DNA of 16,468 bases from Spirochaetaceae bacterium (GTDB lineage Bacteria; Spirochaetota; Spirochaetia; Treponematales; Breznakiellaceae), in assembly GCA_031283025.1 (NCBI GenBank), contig JAITCP010000028.1, forward strand, positions 1-16,468, given 5' to 3'. The notes beneath the pieces were generated by a model. It was not told where the DNA came from, ran no database searches, and saw only the letters and a program-made list of their open reading frames with translations. Shown in pieces: positions 6,824-15,266 of this stretch; position 1 is the first letter of the stretch, and every line of letters begins with the position of its first letter. A program made the position numbers and the translations under genes.

Positions 6824-9800
6824 ATCGTTTCGTTCATTCTTTTTATAAATATTTCTGTTGATGGATAATTTTATAAAGCTCGTCAAGGTTAGTTTTCCCG
6901 GCATTCTTACCACTGACTCATGCCCCGCAGTAAAGGAACAGGTTCCGTATTCTTCTGAATTATCCACAACGACTTCCAGGGTTTCCCTAAAGAACCGTTC
7001 ATATTCATGTTTAGCCATTTCCGACAGTGCCGGAAAAAAATCACTTCCTGAAAATTTTTTTATACCCGCGTCATAAATGGCGGAAAGCAGGGTTTTATCT
7101 CTGGGGATGCTCCAGACGAGGCCGAAACTTTCTAACCAGCCGGAGGACGAAGCCGTATAGGTATTGTCGATTCCCATTTCACTCCCCTTAAAACCGTATA
7201 CTCCCGCATATTGTTCCGCCTGTACCCTCCATAAGGGATCTTCTGAACGGGGAAAGGAAACAATCCCGGTAACTGAATGCCGCAGTTCATCATTCCGGTA
7301 AAATCCGAATACCGGATGGCTTCCCATGGCGCCAAAAAGATTGACGGCGGAAAAACTCAAACCGGAACCAAGGGTAAGTACGTCAAGGCGGGTATCCAGA
7401 CGCTGTTCCATAGTTCTGCTCAACTGAGAGGAAAAGGTAACGGGTACAAAAAGCGAAAGGATGTCGTAGCGTTCAGGAAACATAAGGCCCATTCCCAATG
7501 ATTCATTAAACCGTGTGTTTTCCGAATTGAGGCTGTAATTCATAAGGGTGGTATCCATTGCGGAACCAAGGCCAGGATCAAAAAAAGAATACACCGGTAT
7601 TGTCCGCCACAGGGGGGCGGTTTGGTAAAGGTTCCTGCCGTATTGGAAAAAATCATCTTGTATGTTTTCTCCGGTATGCGCAAAGCTGCCGGAAATCTCC
7701 CGCCGCAGCCGCATGCTTCCCCGGACAGGCCGGAAACTAAAGGGAAAAACAACATTCGCGATTGATGATGAACGGGATAATTCCAAAGGGATCGATGCTT
7801 CACTCTTTCCCTCAAAAAAAAGATCCGCCCCCACCGGCAGCCAATCAAGAACAAAGCCCGCTCTGGCTTGCGTCTTGCGGTTTTGTATGGCGTTTATATC
7901 CGAACCGGTGCCGTCATCGGGAACCATTGTCTTCCAGCTTTGCATCCAGGTTTGACCATAGCCGGAAATCCAGTCCTGTGCGTTTTCCGGCTTTTCCGTG
8001 TAGTTGACATTTCCCTCCACAGAAAAGCCAGGAAAAGCGTTTTGTTCGGCGTTTATTCCCGTGGAAGCAGACCATGATCGGTTAAGCATCCGGTTTTGTA
8101 AATTGACGGATGATGCCAGATTCCCGTAAAGCAAAGAGTCAAGCCCCAGGGACAATTTGTGATCCATGGCTTCATCATTGGGCGGCGGAGAAGCGTTAAA
8201 AGATTCGGAGAGGGAGAGCGGGCCGAAGGATCGGGAAATACTGTGGCCGGCGCTCCAGCCGGAAACATCGCCTGAAACAGTGAACATAAGGTTTCCGGTA
8301 AGCATGGCATCAAGGATTGCCGCTTCTGCGTGCGATCTGGATTGTACGCCGGCAAATGTTTCCTCTCCGGAATTGAATGGATCCCCCCGGACGGCGCTCT
8401 CCAACGCGGTGTTGAAAGAAACGCGGGAAATAAGCTCCGTCTTTCCAATGCTTAAGAGTGTATCGGGGTGGTTCCAGTTTAGGGTAGTTCCTCCGTTCAT
8501 TCTGTAGGACGGGGCGGGCTCCTCCAGGCATAGCTCGTCAATGGAAAAAGAACCGGAACCGGAAAGTCCTGTAAAAAAAGCGGCAATGTAGTTATTCCCG
8601 GCGGAGCTTGTGTTTCCGTAATCCCCGGTTTCCGGGCTTTGCCGCAGGGCGCTTGGGTTGTACCGTATGGCGCCGGGAAATTCGACGCCGTCTATCAAGA
8701 AGCGATTACCGTTACCGTAGTGTATTTCTACGGCGTGCCAGGAAGCGCCGGTAAAAGGGTGCCCGGAGGAAATGGGAGCGGTAAGTTCCAGGGCTGTTTT
8801 ACCGCTCTGCCCATAAACATCCGGCCCCTGGGAAACAAGAAAATGAAAAACCGCTCCTTCAGGGAGCGGCCCTTTCAAATAAAAACTTAAGACCCGGTAA
8901 TTGGAAAGGGGAATGGCGGATGTCCTGCCGTCAGCTCCGGCGGCAGCTATGTTGTTCCATTCGATCTTCAAAACATGGTTTGTTCCGCTCTCATGCAGCC
9001 TGTCTATTTTACTGCCGCCGAGCGTTCCGTCCCGTACTTCCGCCGCCGATACACTGCCGTCCGCGCCGTCATCTGCCGCGGCTTTTATTTTCCCGCCTTC
9101 CAGGGTAACGGCCCTCCAGGAGGCCCCCATGATAAAAGGCTTGGCCACAAGCAGGCGGTTATTAAGCGGGGTGTTTCCCAGATTGATGATAAGTATCCTC
9201 AACTGGGCGGCATTCTGTAATTTACGCCGCATTTCATCGGTAAAGTTAATTACCGGATACTTGCCGCCGGGTATATTGTTTTGTTCTGTCCATGAAGATG
9301 AGGGGGAGCCGTAAAAGAGGGGAAGTTCAACCATGAGTCCGGGATTTTCAATGCCGCCGTATCCTTCTTCCGCCAGAGCGCCGAACTGGGCAAGGACTAG
9401 TACATTGGGATTGGAATCTGTATAAAGAAAACGGATTGGAATGCCAATGCCTCTGGCCTGTTCCAATAGTTCGCCATCCCTGCCCAAAGGTATTTGAAAA
9501 CCCGTCCATTTGCCGGGTTCAAGGTTTTCAAATTCCGCCACAAAAATTTCCACATTGCTGTCCCTGGCGGGGTAGGGGCCTTCCAGACCGGAAACCACCG
9601 GAGCGGCCCACTCAATGGACTGTAATTCCGAATCCCCAAGCAGGCCGGTTTTCCGGTAGTTCCTATAGATTAAGCCGGCCCTGTTGGATTGGGTAAGGCG
9701 CAGCGGAGTCGAAATTATCGGCGCTCCGCCGGGAAAAGCCGGATTTACTTCCTGAACCGGACTTTCAGAGATAAACCCCGCAGAGGCGGATACACCCAGC

Positions 9801-11677
9801 ACAATTTCCGAGCGGCCTTCCATGCCGGCAATGCGGTAGAGCCCCGTGGTATCCGGCTGTTCAAAACCAAACCCAAGGGTAATGCTTGCATTAAGCCGTT
9901 CGTAATCCCATGATGTTTTAGCGCCGAATCCTACCGTGCCCGGACTGGAGGCGCCTTCTTCACTGTAACCATTACTGAAGATGTTCCAGCGCATCCCCAG
10001 GGCGGCCTCGGCGCTAAAGGGGCTTTCTTCCGGTTTATAGTCGACACCCACCCCGGCGGCAAGGCTCCCCAGCCGCCGTTCCTCGCTGCGCTTCAAATAA
10101 CTGATGCGGATTGTTTCGTTGAACCCCGCCGGACTTGCCAGGGTTACTGCGCCGCTGCCCGGCTCATACTTTATCCGGGTGTCAGGAATACCCCCACGGT
10201 ATACTTCCACCGATCCGGGAATAACATCGGTTCCTATATAATAAGCCCCGGCTGCGCCGTAGTTGGTAAAACGGATTTGTAATGTTCCGGTAAAACCGGA
10301 AGAGCCCGGCAGATACAGTTCAGGATAATCATCCAGGGGCCACATGGTAAGCGGGTCTCTCCTGTTTCGCCCGCCTTTTCCGGTCGGAATTACTTCAAAG
10401 ATCGTCCGCTCCGTATCTCCTGCGGCGTACAAAAGAATATCTGCGGGCAAAGCGTCAATGGGAAGCAATTCATACCGGGTATCCCTTTCCCCTGAACGCA
10501 GCAGGGCAGCTTCTTCCGTAGTATTTGACGGCGCCTGATACCTGCTCTGCCGTTCAAAGGGAGAAAAAGTTCCCGGTTCATAGATGACCAGGGAGGGGAT
10601 GCCGTTGATGGAGATTACAGCGGGAGCATGGGAGCTTGTTCCCGATTGATAACCTGCACCCGGCTGGGGATAGGCTTTTAAGTCAATGCTGCCGCCAAAG
10701 TGCGCTTGAACGTCTCCAAGAAAACCCGTGCCTGGGATAAATGGGGGCGCCGCCGCGGAGCTGTAGCTGCCCAGGGAAGAACTGTAATTCCCCCCGCCAT
10801 AGCTTACCGCAACCATGCCCTGGGGTTCCCGTGCCAGTTCCACCGTTCCGTACAGCGCGCTCACGGCGTATTCGCTGGGTTTTGCCCGGCGCCAATGCCG
10901 TCCTCCGCCAAAGAGATCTCCGTCTTTGTCTTCAAAATAAAGCGCCGGAACGGAGGGAATGGAATCATCGGGAAGAACAAAGGATCGTCCGCGCAGCGGT
11001 TTGTCCGGCGCCAGGTGCACAAAATTCCGTTCACGGCCTCCGGTAAATATCCGTTCTTCACGTGCGGCGGCATCGTAACGGAACAGGGTATGAAACGTTA
11101 GTTCATCGGAACCAAAGCGCCCGTAGATGCCAAAAGACGAAGAGGAATCGCCCCCCAGATCGAGATAGGGGAAGGCGGGAAAATCAAGGCCCGTGTTGCC
11201 CACTCCCACGTACTGCACTGTATCTCCCGGCAGTCCCTGGTACCCTGCCCGGTAAGTGTTTACATCATAACCGTCAATAAAACTTGCCTCTAAAAACCAC
11301 TTTTGCCACATCCACAGCGACAAGGTAATATCCGTTTCCTGGGTAAAGAGGAGGGGGGTGTTGTTCAAATAAGGATGAGTTCCAACTGCGGAATTGGCCA
11401 TGCCCCAGTTTATGCCCAGCGATCCTTTCCAGTACCCGTTAATAAAGAGGGATACATCGGTATTATAGATATCCATATTTATGAGCCGGGAGCTTGATTC
11501 TTCAGTAATTTCCCGCCGGTGTCTTTCTGCGGAAGTTTCAGAGGCTTCCAGAACCCGTTGTATGCCCGGATCTGCCGTTGTTCCGGGGGGAATGGAAGAT
11601 TCCTGGGCGCATAGAAAAAAGGGGATACCCGCCAATACCATTACGGCGGCTAACTTTTTTATGCCTAAACATCCCAT
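6773..11677 (-). CDS. Giant exported outer-membrane beta-barrel protein, SprA-like in part
   Basis: The 1634-residue product starts at ATG 11677 with a signal peptide (MGCLGIKKLAAVMVLAG, likely cleavage after FFLCAQ). It ends in GITLAVSF, a C-terminal aromatic beta-signal as recognised by the BAM machinery. Much of the C-terminal half alternates polar and hydrophobic residues with Gly, Ser, Trp and Tyr, as in transmembrane beta strands. Residues about 487-527 (IPGSVEVYRGGIPDTRIKY, then GAVTLASPAG) resemble the repeat found in SprA, the type IX secretion translocon of Bacteroidota. Two beta-sandwich-like regions follow, about 705-850 and 890-1052; the second ends SFSIDELCLEE, typical of jelly-roll domains. 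No enzymatic motif was seen. A surface channel, translocon or adhesin role is inferred. It stands alone on the minus strand between two plus-strand operons. Confidence 0.85.
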   Translation of the reverse strand: MGCLGIKKLAAVMVLAGIPFFLCAQESSIPPGTTADPGIQRVLEASETSAERHRREITEESSSRLINMDIYNTDVSLFINGYWKGSLGINWGMANSAVGTHPYLNNTPLLFTQETDITLSLWMWQKWFLEASFIDGYDVNTYRAGYQGLPGDTVQYVGVGNTGLDFPAFPYLDLGGDSSSSFGIYGRFGSDELTFHTLFRYDAAAREERIFTGGRERNFVHLAPDKPLRGRSFVLPDDSIPSVPALYFEDKDGDLFGGGRHWRRAKPSEYAVSALYGTVELAREPQGMVAVSYGGGNYSSSLGSYSSAAAPPFIPGTGFLGDVQAHFGGSIDLKAYPQPGAGYQSGTSSHAPAVISINGIPSLVIYEPGTFSPFERQSRYQAPSNTTEEAALLRSGERDTRYELLPIDALPADILLYAAGDTERTIFEVIPTGKGGRNRRDPLTMWPLDDYPELYLPGSSGFTGTLQIRFTNYGAAGAYYIGTDVIPGSVEVYRGGIPDTRIKYEPGSGAVTLASPAGFNETIRISYLKRSEERRLGSLAAGVGVDYKPEESPFSAEAALGMRWNIFSNGYSEEGASSPGTVGFGAKTSWDYERLNASITLGFGFEQPDTTGLYRIAGMEGRSEIVLGVSASAGFISESPVQEVNPAFPGGAPIISTPLRLTQSNRAGLIYRNYRKTGLLGDSELQSIEWAAPVVSGLEGPYPARDSNVEIFVAEFENLEPGKWTGFQIPLGRDGELLEQARGIGIPIRFLYTDSNPNVLVLAQFGALAEEGYGGIENPGLMVELPLFYGSPSSSWTEQNNIPGGKYPVINFTDEMRRKLQNAAQLRILIINLGNTPLNNRLLVAKPFIMGASWRAVTLEGGKIKAAADDGADGSVSAAEVRDGTLGGSKIDRLHESGTNHVLKIEWNNIAAAGADGRTSAIPLSNYRVLSFYLKGPLPEGAVFHFLVSQGPDVYGQSGKTALELTAPISSGHPFTGASWHAVEIHYGNGNRFLIDGVEFPGAIRYNPSALRQSPETGDYGNTSSAGNNYIAAFFTGLSGSGSFSIDELCLEEPAPSYRMNGGTTLNWNHPDTLLSIGKTELISRVSFNTALESAVRGDPFNSGEETFAGVQSRSHAEAAILDAMLTGNLMFTVSGDVSGWSAGHSISRSFGPLSLSESFNASPPPNDEAMDHKLSLGLDSLLYGNLASSVNLQNRMLNRSWSASTGINAEQNAFPGFSVEGNVNYTEKPENAQDWISGYGQTWMQSWKTMVPDDGTGSDINAIQNRKTQARAGFVLDWLPVGADLFFEGKSEASIPLELSRSSSIANVVFPFSFRPVRGSMRLRREISGSFAHTGENIQDDFFQYGRNLYQTAPLWRTIPVYSFFDPGLGSAMDTTLMNYSLNSENTRFNESLGMGLMFPERYDILSLFVPVTFSSQLSRTMEQRLDTRLDVLTLGSGLSFSAVNLFGAMGSHPVFGFYRNDELRHSVTGIVSFPRSEDPLWRVQAEQYAGVYGFKGSEMGIDNTYTASSSGWLESFGLVWSIPRDKTLLSAIYDAGIKKFSGSDFFPALSEMAKHEYERFFRETLEVVVDNSEEYGTCSFTAGHESVVRMPGKLTLTSFIKLSINRNIYKKNERNDLLGVLLNFGITLAVSF

Positions 11678-11710
11678 GATTTCGTATATTTATTGTATAC
11701 TATTGGGAAT
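11678..11710. promoter_or_regulatory. 33-bp divergent intergenic region between the giant barrel gene and the DUF503 gene
   Basis: Only 33 bases separate the two start codons. The region is AT-rich and contains GTATAC, a palindrome that gives a -10-like TATACT at 11696-11701 on the plus strand and TATACA on the minus strand. No good -35 box was found on either side. Any promoter must overlap the opposite gene or give a very short leader, so regulation of the two genes may be linked. Confidence 0.4.
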
Positions 11711-11998
11711 ATGATTGTATCCATGATCCAGTTGCTCTTTGAAATTCCCGATATTGGAAGTATCAAGGATAAGCGGAATGTCATTAAGTCCATTATTGAT
11801 AAGCTTAAACGGCGCTTTCAGCTTAGCGCCGCAGAAGTAGATTTACAGGATTCTCTGTCATTTGCCCAGATTGGAGGTGCCTTGGTATCCAATTCCGGGG
11901 TTTTTGGTGAAAAGGTCTTGAACAAGGCTCTAAAAATGATTGAAAATGAAGAAGCCATACGTATTCAGGATGTGAAAATCTATTCTCAGGAGTTTTAA
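11711..11998 (+). CDS. DUF503 (YlxP-like) protein
   Basis: The 95-residue product beginning MIVSMIQLLFEIPDIGSIKD at ATG 11711 matches the small DUF503 family. Family hallmarks are the N-terminal MIV followed by a beta strand, SIKDKRNVIKSIIDKLKRRF, the AEVDLQDS segment, and GGALVSN. Members are about 90-100 residues. Some relatives sit beside ribosome-maturation genes, and the fold is ferredoxin-like; the precise function is unknown. The frame extends upstream to an ATG at 11693, but family alignment favours 11711. It opens the right-hand gene train, with the lipoprotein start only two bases after its stop and an AGGAG inside its 3' end serving that next gene. Confidence 0.85.
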   Translation: MIVSMIQLLFEIPDIGSIKDKRNVIKSIIDKLKRRFQLSAAEVDLQDSLSFAQIGGALVSNSGVFGEKVLNKALKMIENEEAIRIQDVKIYSQEF

Positions 11999-12000
11999 TC

Positions 12001-12663
12001 ATGTTAGGACTTTTTTGGCGCAGTGTTCATCGGGCGGTTTTAATCTGCTGTACAGCGGTTGTTTCCCTGTTTTTAATTTCCTGTATAGGCGTGGCTTCCC
12101 GGATAACGATAAATCAGGACGGATCGGGAACCGTACAAATCGAATACCGTATTGCCCAGGGCCTGGAAACTATAGGGATGTTGGACGGAAATGAAAAATG
12201 GCTTCCCGTTCCGGCGGGCAGGGCGGATTTGGAACGGACAGCCGCCAGAGTTCAGGGCTTGTCCCTTGTTTCGTATTCATCCCGTCAGGCAGGAAAAGAC
12301 ATGATTCACAGCGCGGAATTTTCATTTGCCTCGGAAGATGCCCTTTCTGCGTTTTTTGATTCCACCGGGCGGCAGTTTCTGGCGGATTTTCGCGGAAAAC
12401 GAATAACGCTTTCTTTTCCGGAGCAGGAAGGCTCTGATCCTGAGTTTCAGGGACTGTTGACAGATGCTTTGGAAGGATATGCTTTTTCCTTTTCTCTTAC
12501 CGTGCCCGGAAAGGCGCAAATTATGTGGCTTGACAAAGAAGGAAAAGCCATGCAGAATTATCGTGGAAACTGTGTTGTCGGAAATAATACGGTGGAATAT
12601 ACTGTACCCATGGCGCAGCTTGTTTTCCTGGATGCCTCACAAAAAATGGAGGTACGCTGGTAA
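12001..12663 (+). CDS. Putative envelope lipoprotein, function unknown
   Basis: The 220-residue product has a basic start, a long hydrophobic segment (AVLICCTAVVSLFLISC) and a lipobox LISC with Cys28 as the probable lipidated residue. The mature part opens with RITINQDGSGTVQIEYRI, an 'Asp-Gly-Ser-Gly' beta-hairpin pattern also seen at the start of LppM/DUF3153-like lipoproteins; this is a resemblance only. The remainder is mixed alpha/beta with no catalytic motif. A good AGGAG (11988-11992) lies eight bases before ATG 12001. The stop TAA overlaps the next start by one base (TAATG), so expression is closely coupled to the following protein. I do not recognise an experimentally studied homologue. 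Confidence 0.8.
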   Translation: MLGLFWRSVHRAVLICCTAVVSLFLISCIGVASRITINQDGSGTVQIEYRIAQGLETIGMLDGNEKWLPVPAGRADLERTAARVQGLSLVSYSSRQAGKDMIHSAEFSFASEDALSAFFDSTGRQFLADFRGKRITLSFPEQEGSDPEFQGLLTDALEGYAFSFSLTVPGKAQIMWLDKEGKAMQNYRGNCVVGNNTVEYTVPMAQLVFLDASQKMEVRW

Positions 12664-13823
12664 TGCCCGCGAACGAGCAGAAACTAATCAAAATCCCCGT
12701 TAAACTGGTTTTTACTGAAGTAGGATCAACCGCCATGATGCGCCAAAATCTCAAGATCAGCCGCCTTAAAATGGGGGATAACACCGATGATTACGGGATA
12801 GTCCTGGACAAGGCCGCCCCGCCCTTTATACAAGGCATGATAACGGCGGATTATATTTCAAAGATAGAGATTTCCGGCGTGGAGCCGATACAGAACCGCT
12901 CTGATATCATTGAACTTTCCAAGGTGATTGTCTTTAGCGTCTTGTACCGTAATTACGCGCTTGCTTCCCAGGAGCAGGTTCTTGCATCTGAAACGGTAAA
13001 AAGATGGAATCATTCCAACCCTTCACAGGTGATCGATGAAAAAACCCTGTTTCAGAGCGGGGTAATACAGGCGTTTTTGGAAAAGTATCCGGATGAACTT
13101 CGTTCCCTGCAAAAGGAACTGGTTGACCCTATCCGTACCCATATAGAAACGGATAAAAACCTGGAAGCGGATGAAAAGAACATACGCGTGGGGCTTCTTA
13201 ATAACTTTGTTTCCTCCATGTATCCTTTTGTTTGGTTCATCCTTTTAAGATTCCGCCAGGCTCCGGATTTTATCAATGTGCTTAAAAATGTACGCGGCTG
13301 CCTGCTTGATTTTCTGGGAAAAACCAACATTGCCGAATACGCGGGCCTGATGTTAATGGAACTGGCTACTAACATAGAAAACCTTATCATCCAAAAAGAA
13401 GCCAAATTGCTTTACAGGACCAATCCGGTAGATGCAAAGTCGGTAATTCAAGACCCCAAGCTGCGTTTACCGGTTATTGAATCGCTGCGGAAGAAAAACA
13501 GCCTGCTCACTTTCTCCTGGAAACTGGGAGGAGCCAGAATGGCAATGGGCTCCAGGGGCAGGTTTCAGGTTTTACTCTACGATCAGGATGTCAACTTTGC
13601 GGAAACCAGAGGAAACGTTGATCAAACAAAAGCAGCGGACGCGGGACGTTCAAATCTTTCTGAATTCTACAAAAATCTTCATAGAAACGGGAATGAACTT
13701 GATCTGGGGATGTTTTACCTTTCTTTTCTGGATGAAGCCTGTGATAAAATGGGGATTAAGTTTGAATCAATGGTGAACCAATACGGGGGCCAGACCATCA
13801 CCACCCTCACCTTTACCTTGTAA
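12663..13823 (+). CDS. Conserved-looking cytoplasmic protein, unrecognised
   Basis: The 386-residue product starts at ATG 12663, one base overlapping the preceding stop, with GGAGG (12648-12652) ten bases upstream. There is no signal peptide or obvious membrane anchor. It appears to have an N-terminal beta-rich part (IPVKLVFTEVGSTAMM) and a long helical middle, about residues 90-260, including SSMYPFVWFILLRFRQAPDF. The C-terminal beta-rich part includes TFSWKLGGARMAMGSRGRFQ and ends TITTLTFTL. I recognise no family and no catalytic motif. Its position between two lipoprotein genes, with tight overlap, suggests it works with an envelope process. Coding character is strong: one long frame, proper starts and ordinary codon use. 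Confidence 0.8.
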   Translation: MPANEQKLIKIPVKLVFTEVGSTAMMRQNLKISRLKMGDNTDDYGIVLDKAAPPFIQGMITADYISKIEISGVEPIQNRSDIIELSKVIVFSVLYRNYALASQEQVLASETVKRWNHSNPSQVIDEKTLFQSGVIQAFLEKYPDELRSLQKELVDPIRTHIETDKNLEADEKNIRVGLLNNFVSSMYPFVWFILLRFRQAPDFINVLKNVRGCLLDFLGKTNIAEYAGLMLMELATNIENLIIQKEAKLLYRTNPVDAKSVIQDPKLRLPVIESLRKKNSLLTFSWKLGGARMAMGSRGRFQVLLYDQDVNFAETRGNVDQTKAADAGRSNLSEFYKNLHRNGNELDLGMFYLSFLDEACDKMGIKFESMVNQYGGQTITTLTFTL

Positions 13824-13831
13824 GAAGAATC

Positions 13832-14500
13832 ATGGGAAACCGGAACACTGTAATCCTGCCCTTCTTTCTGGCGCTGTGTTTGGGCGGCGTGGCGTTTTTT
13901 TCCTGTTCCCAGTCCGCCCCGGAAATAGTCTACGGTTCCCTGGAATTAATCCATTATGAAAACGGCGGAAACCCCGTGGAACGCTTTACCTTTTTTGTTC
14001 TTCCCCGTGATGACGATGGTATAGACAACCTGGACGAATTGTGGCTCTACCATGACTGGGAGGGCCTTTCCTGGCACTTGGCAAGCAAAGACTGGATTTC
14101 CCAAACTGTTGACGGAAAAACCTGGATAGGGACCAGGTCTATTGCCATGATAGACGGCGGCACCCTTCCCCGTGGCCAGTATCGGGCAGTGCTGGTAAAC
14201 AAGGGAGGCAGCCGCGCGGAGCGGCTCATCACCTTTGACGCTCCTGTTGATCAGGAGCGGCCGTTTCCTTTTCTGTCCATAATGGGGGATGAGTACCATA
14301 TTGATTCCCGGTATCCCCAGCAAAATCTTCTGGCCTACGACAATGAAGGAAATTACCTGGTTACCGTAACGCCGTCTTCCATTGAAGGTAAAATCACTTC
14401 CCTTGGGCTTCCCTCCCAGGCGGAATCCCTGTCACTCTGGGCGCGGGATCCGGCCAAGTCTGTTTCTGCTTTTACCGACATTGTTCCCCTGCGTGAATAA
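13832..14500 (+). CDS. Putative lipoprotein, function unknown
   Basis: The 222-residue product has a hydrophobic N-terminus and a relaxed spirochaetal lipobox (AFFSC, Cys25). The mature protein is beta-rich: EIVYGSLELIHYENGGNPVE followed by RFTFFVLPRDDDGIDNLDEL. A later segment includes GTLPRGQYRAVLVNKGGSRA, and the C-terminus ends SVSAFTDIVPLRE. The alternation of short strands suggests an immunoglobulin-like or jelly-roll fold, but no known domain was identified. It starts eight bases after the previous stop with a weak AAGAAG, and trmB follows after 22 bases. It is the second lipoprotein in the gene train. Confidence 0.75.
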   Translation: MGNRNTVILPFFLALCLGGVAFFSCSQSAPEIVYGSLELIHYENGGNPVERFTFFVLPRDDDGIDNLDELWLYHDWEGLSWHLASKDWISQTVDGKTWIGTRSIAMIDGGTLPRGQYRAVLVNKGGSRAERLITFDAPVDQERPFPFLSIMGDEYHIDSRYPQQNLLAYDNEGNYLVTVTPSSIEGKITSLGLPSQAESLSLWARDPAKSVSAFTDIVPLRE

Positions 14501-14522
14501 CGAACTCCGTTTGTGAAAGAAT

Positions 14523-15197
14523 ATGGCCGGTAATATCAAAAGTTTTGTTCTCCGTTCCGGAAGGATGAGCCGGGCCCAGGAAAAATCCTATGAAGCGGGG
14601 GAACGTTTTCTTATTCCCTATTCGGAGGAAGTAGTTGATTTTTCCCGGTATTTTGGCAATGACCGCCCCATAACGGTAGAAATTGGCTTTGGCATGGGAA
14701 AGGCCACCGCGGAAATTGCCGCCGCCAATCCTGACCGTAACTATCTTTGTATCGAGGTTTTCAAGGCGGGAATAGGGAAACTCCTTTGGGAGATTGAACA
14801 GCGCTGCCTTTCCAATATTCGTATCATTGAACATGACGCGGCGGAGGTAATTGAAAAAATGGCGGCCCCGGAGTCCTTTGCGGCGGTACATCTTTTTTTT
14901 CCCGACCCCTGGCCCAAGAAACGGCACCACAAACGGCGGCTTGTACAAAAACCATTTGCGGAACTGCTTGCCTCCCGGCTTTGTGAAGGTTCTTACATCT
15001 ACATGGTAAGCGATTGGGAAAACTATGCGGAAGAAGCGCTGGCGGTATTTTCCGCCGTACCGGGCCTTTATAACCCTTACAGCGGGGGATTTGCGCCGGG
15101 AATTTCCTGGCGGCCCCGGACTAAATTTGAGCAAAAAGGGCTTGCGAAAAATCATCCGATAAAGGAAATTTATCTGGTAAAAAAAGCGGTTACTTGA
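14523..15197 (+). CDS. trmB: tRNA (guanine-N7-)-methyltransferase
   Basis: TrmB methylates G46 of tRNA in the variable loop using SAM, in the cytoplasm. The 224-residue product has the SAM site VEIGFGMGKATAEIA (about 52-66), the acidic IEVFKAGIGK and IIEHDAAEV segments, and the family signature FFPDPWPKKRHHKRRL (125-140). The C-terminal RPRTKFEQKG (197-206) is the usual substrate-binding motif. Length and motif order are normal. It follows the lipoprotein gene by 22 bases with only a weak GAAAGA before ATG 14523, so it may be cotranscribed with the upstream gene train; a link in function is not implied. Confidence 0.96.
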   Translation: MAGNIKSFVLRSGRMSRAQEKSYEAGERFLIPYSEEVVDFSRYFGNDRPITVEIGFGMGKATAEIAAANPDRNYLCIEVFKAGIGKLLWEIEQRCLSNIRIIEHDAAEVIEKMAAPESFAAVHLFFPDPWPKKRHHKRRLVQKPFAELLASRLCEGSYIYMVSDWENYAEEALAVFSAVPGLYNPYSGGFAPGISWRPRTKFEQKGLAKNHPIKEIYLVKKAVT

Positions 15198-15201
15198 GGC
15201 T

Positions 15202-15227
15202 GTTCCAAACTAACCGGGTTTTGGAAC
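15202..15227. other. Hairpin between trmB and ligA
   Basis: GTTCCAAA (15202-15209) pairs with TTTGGAAC (15220-15227) around a ten-base loop. No T-run follows on the plus strand, so a Rho-independent terminator is doubtful. It may be an mRNA processing or pause element between the two genes. Confidence 0.45.
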
Positions 15228-15251
15228 GAGATCACTTGGCAACGGAAAAAT

Positions 15252-15257
15252 GAGGAG
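15252..15257 (+). promoter_or_regulatory. ligA ribosome binding site
   Basis: GAGGAG ends nine bases before ATG 15267 and supports that start over any upstream codon. It is one of the clearest Shine-Dalgarno sites in the window. Confidence 0.7.
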
Positions 15258-15266
15258 ATTTGTTGT

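Noticed and set aside
8851..8869. Seven-bp stem (CCGCTCC/GGAGCGG) resembling a terminator
   Set aside because: It lies within the giant barrel coding frame (Gly-Pro-Leu-Pro-Glu-Gly-Ala) and has no T-run; a chance palindrome is more likely.
14472..15155. 227-residue minus-strand open frame opposite trmB
   Set aside because: TrmB on the plus strand has all family motifs. The antisense frame has no recognisable domain and is a shadow.
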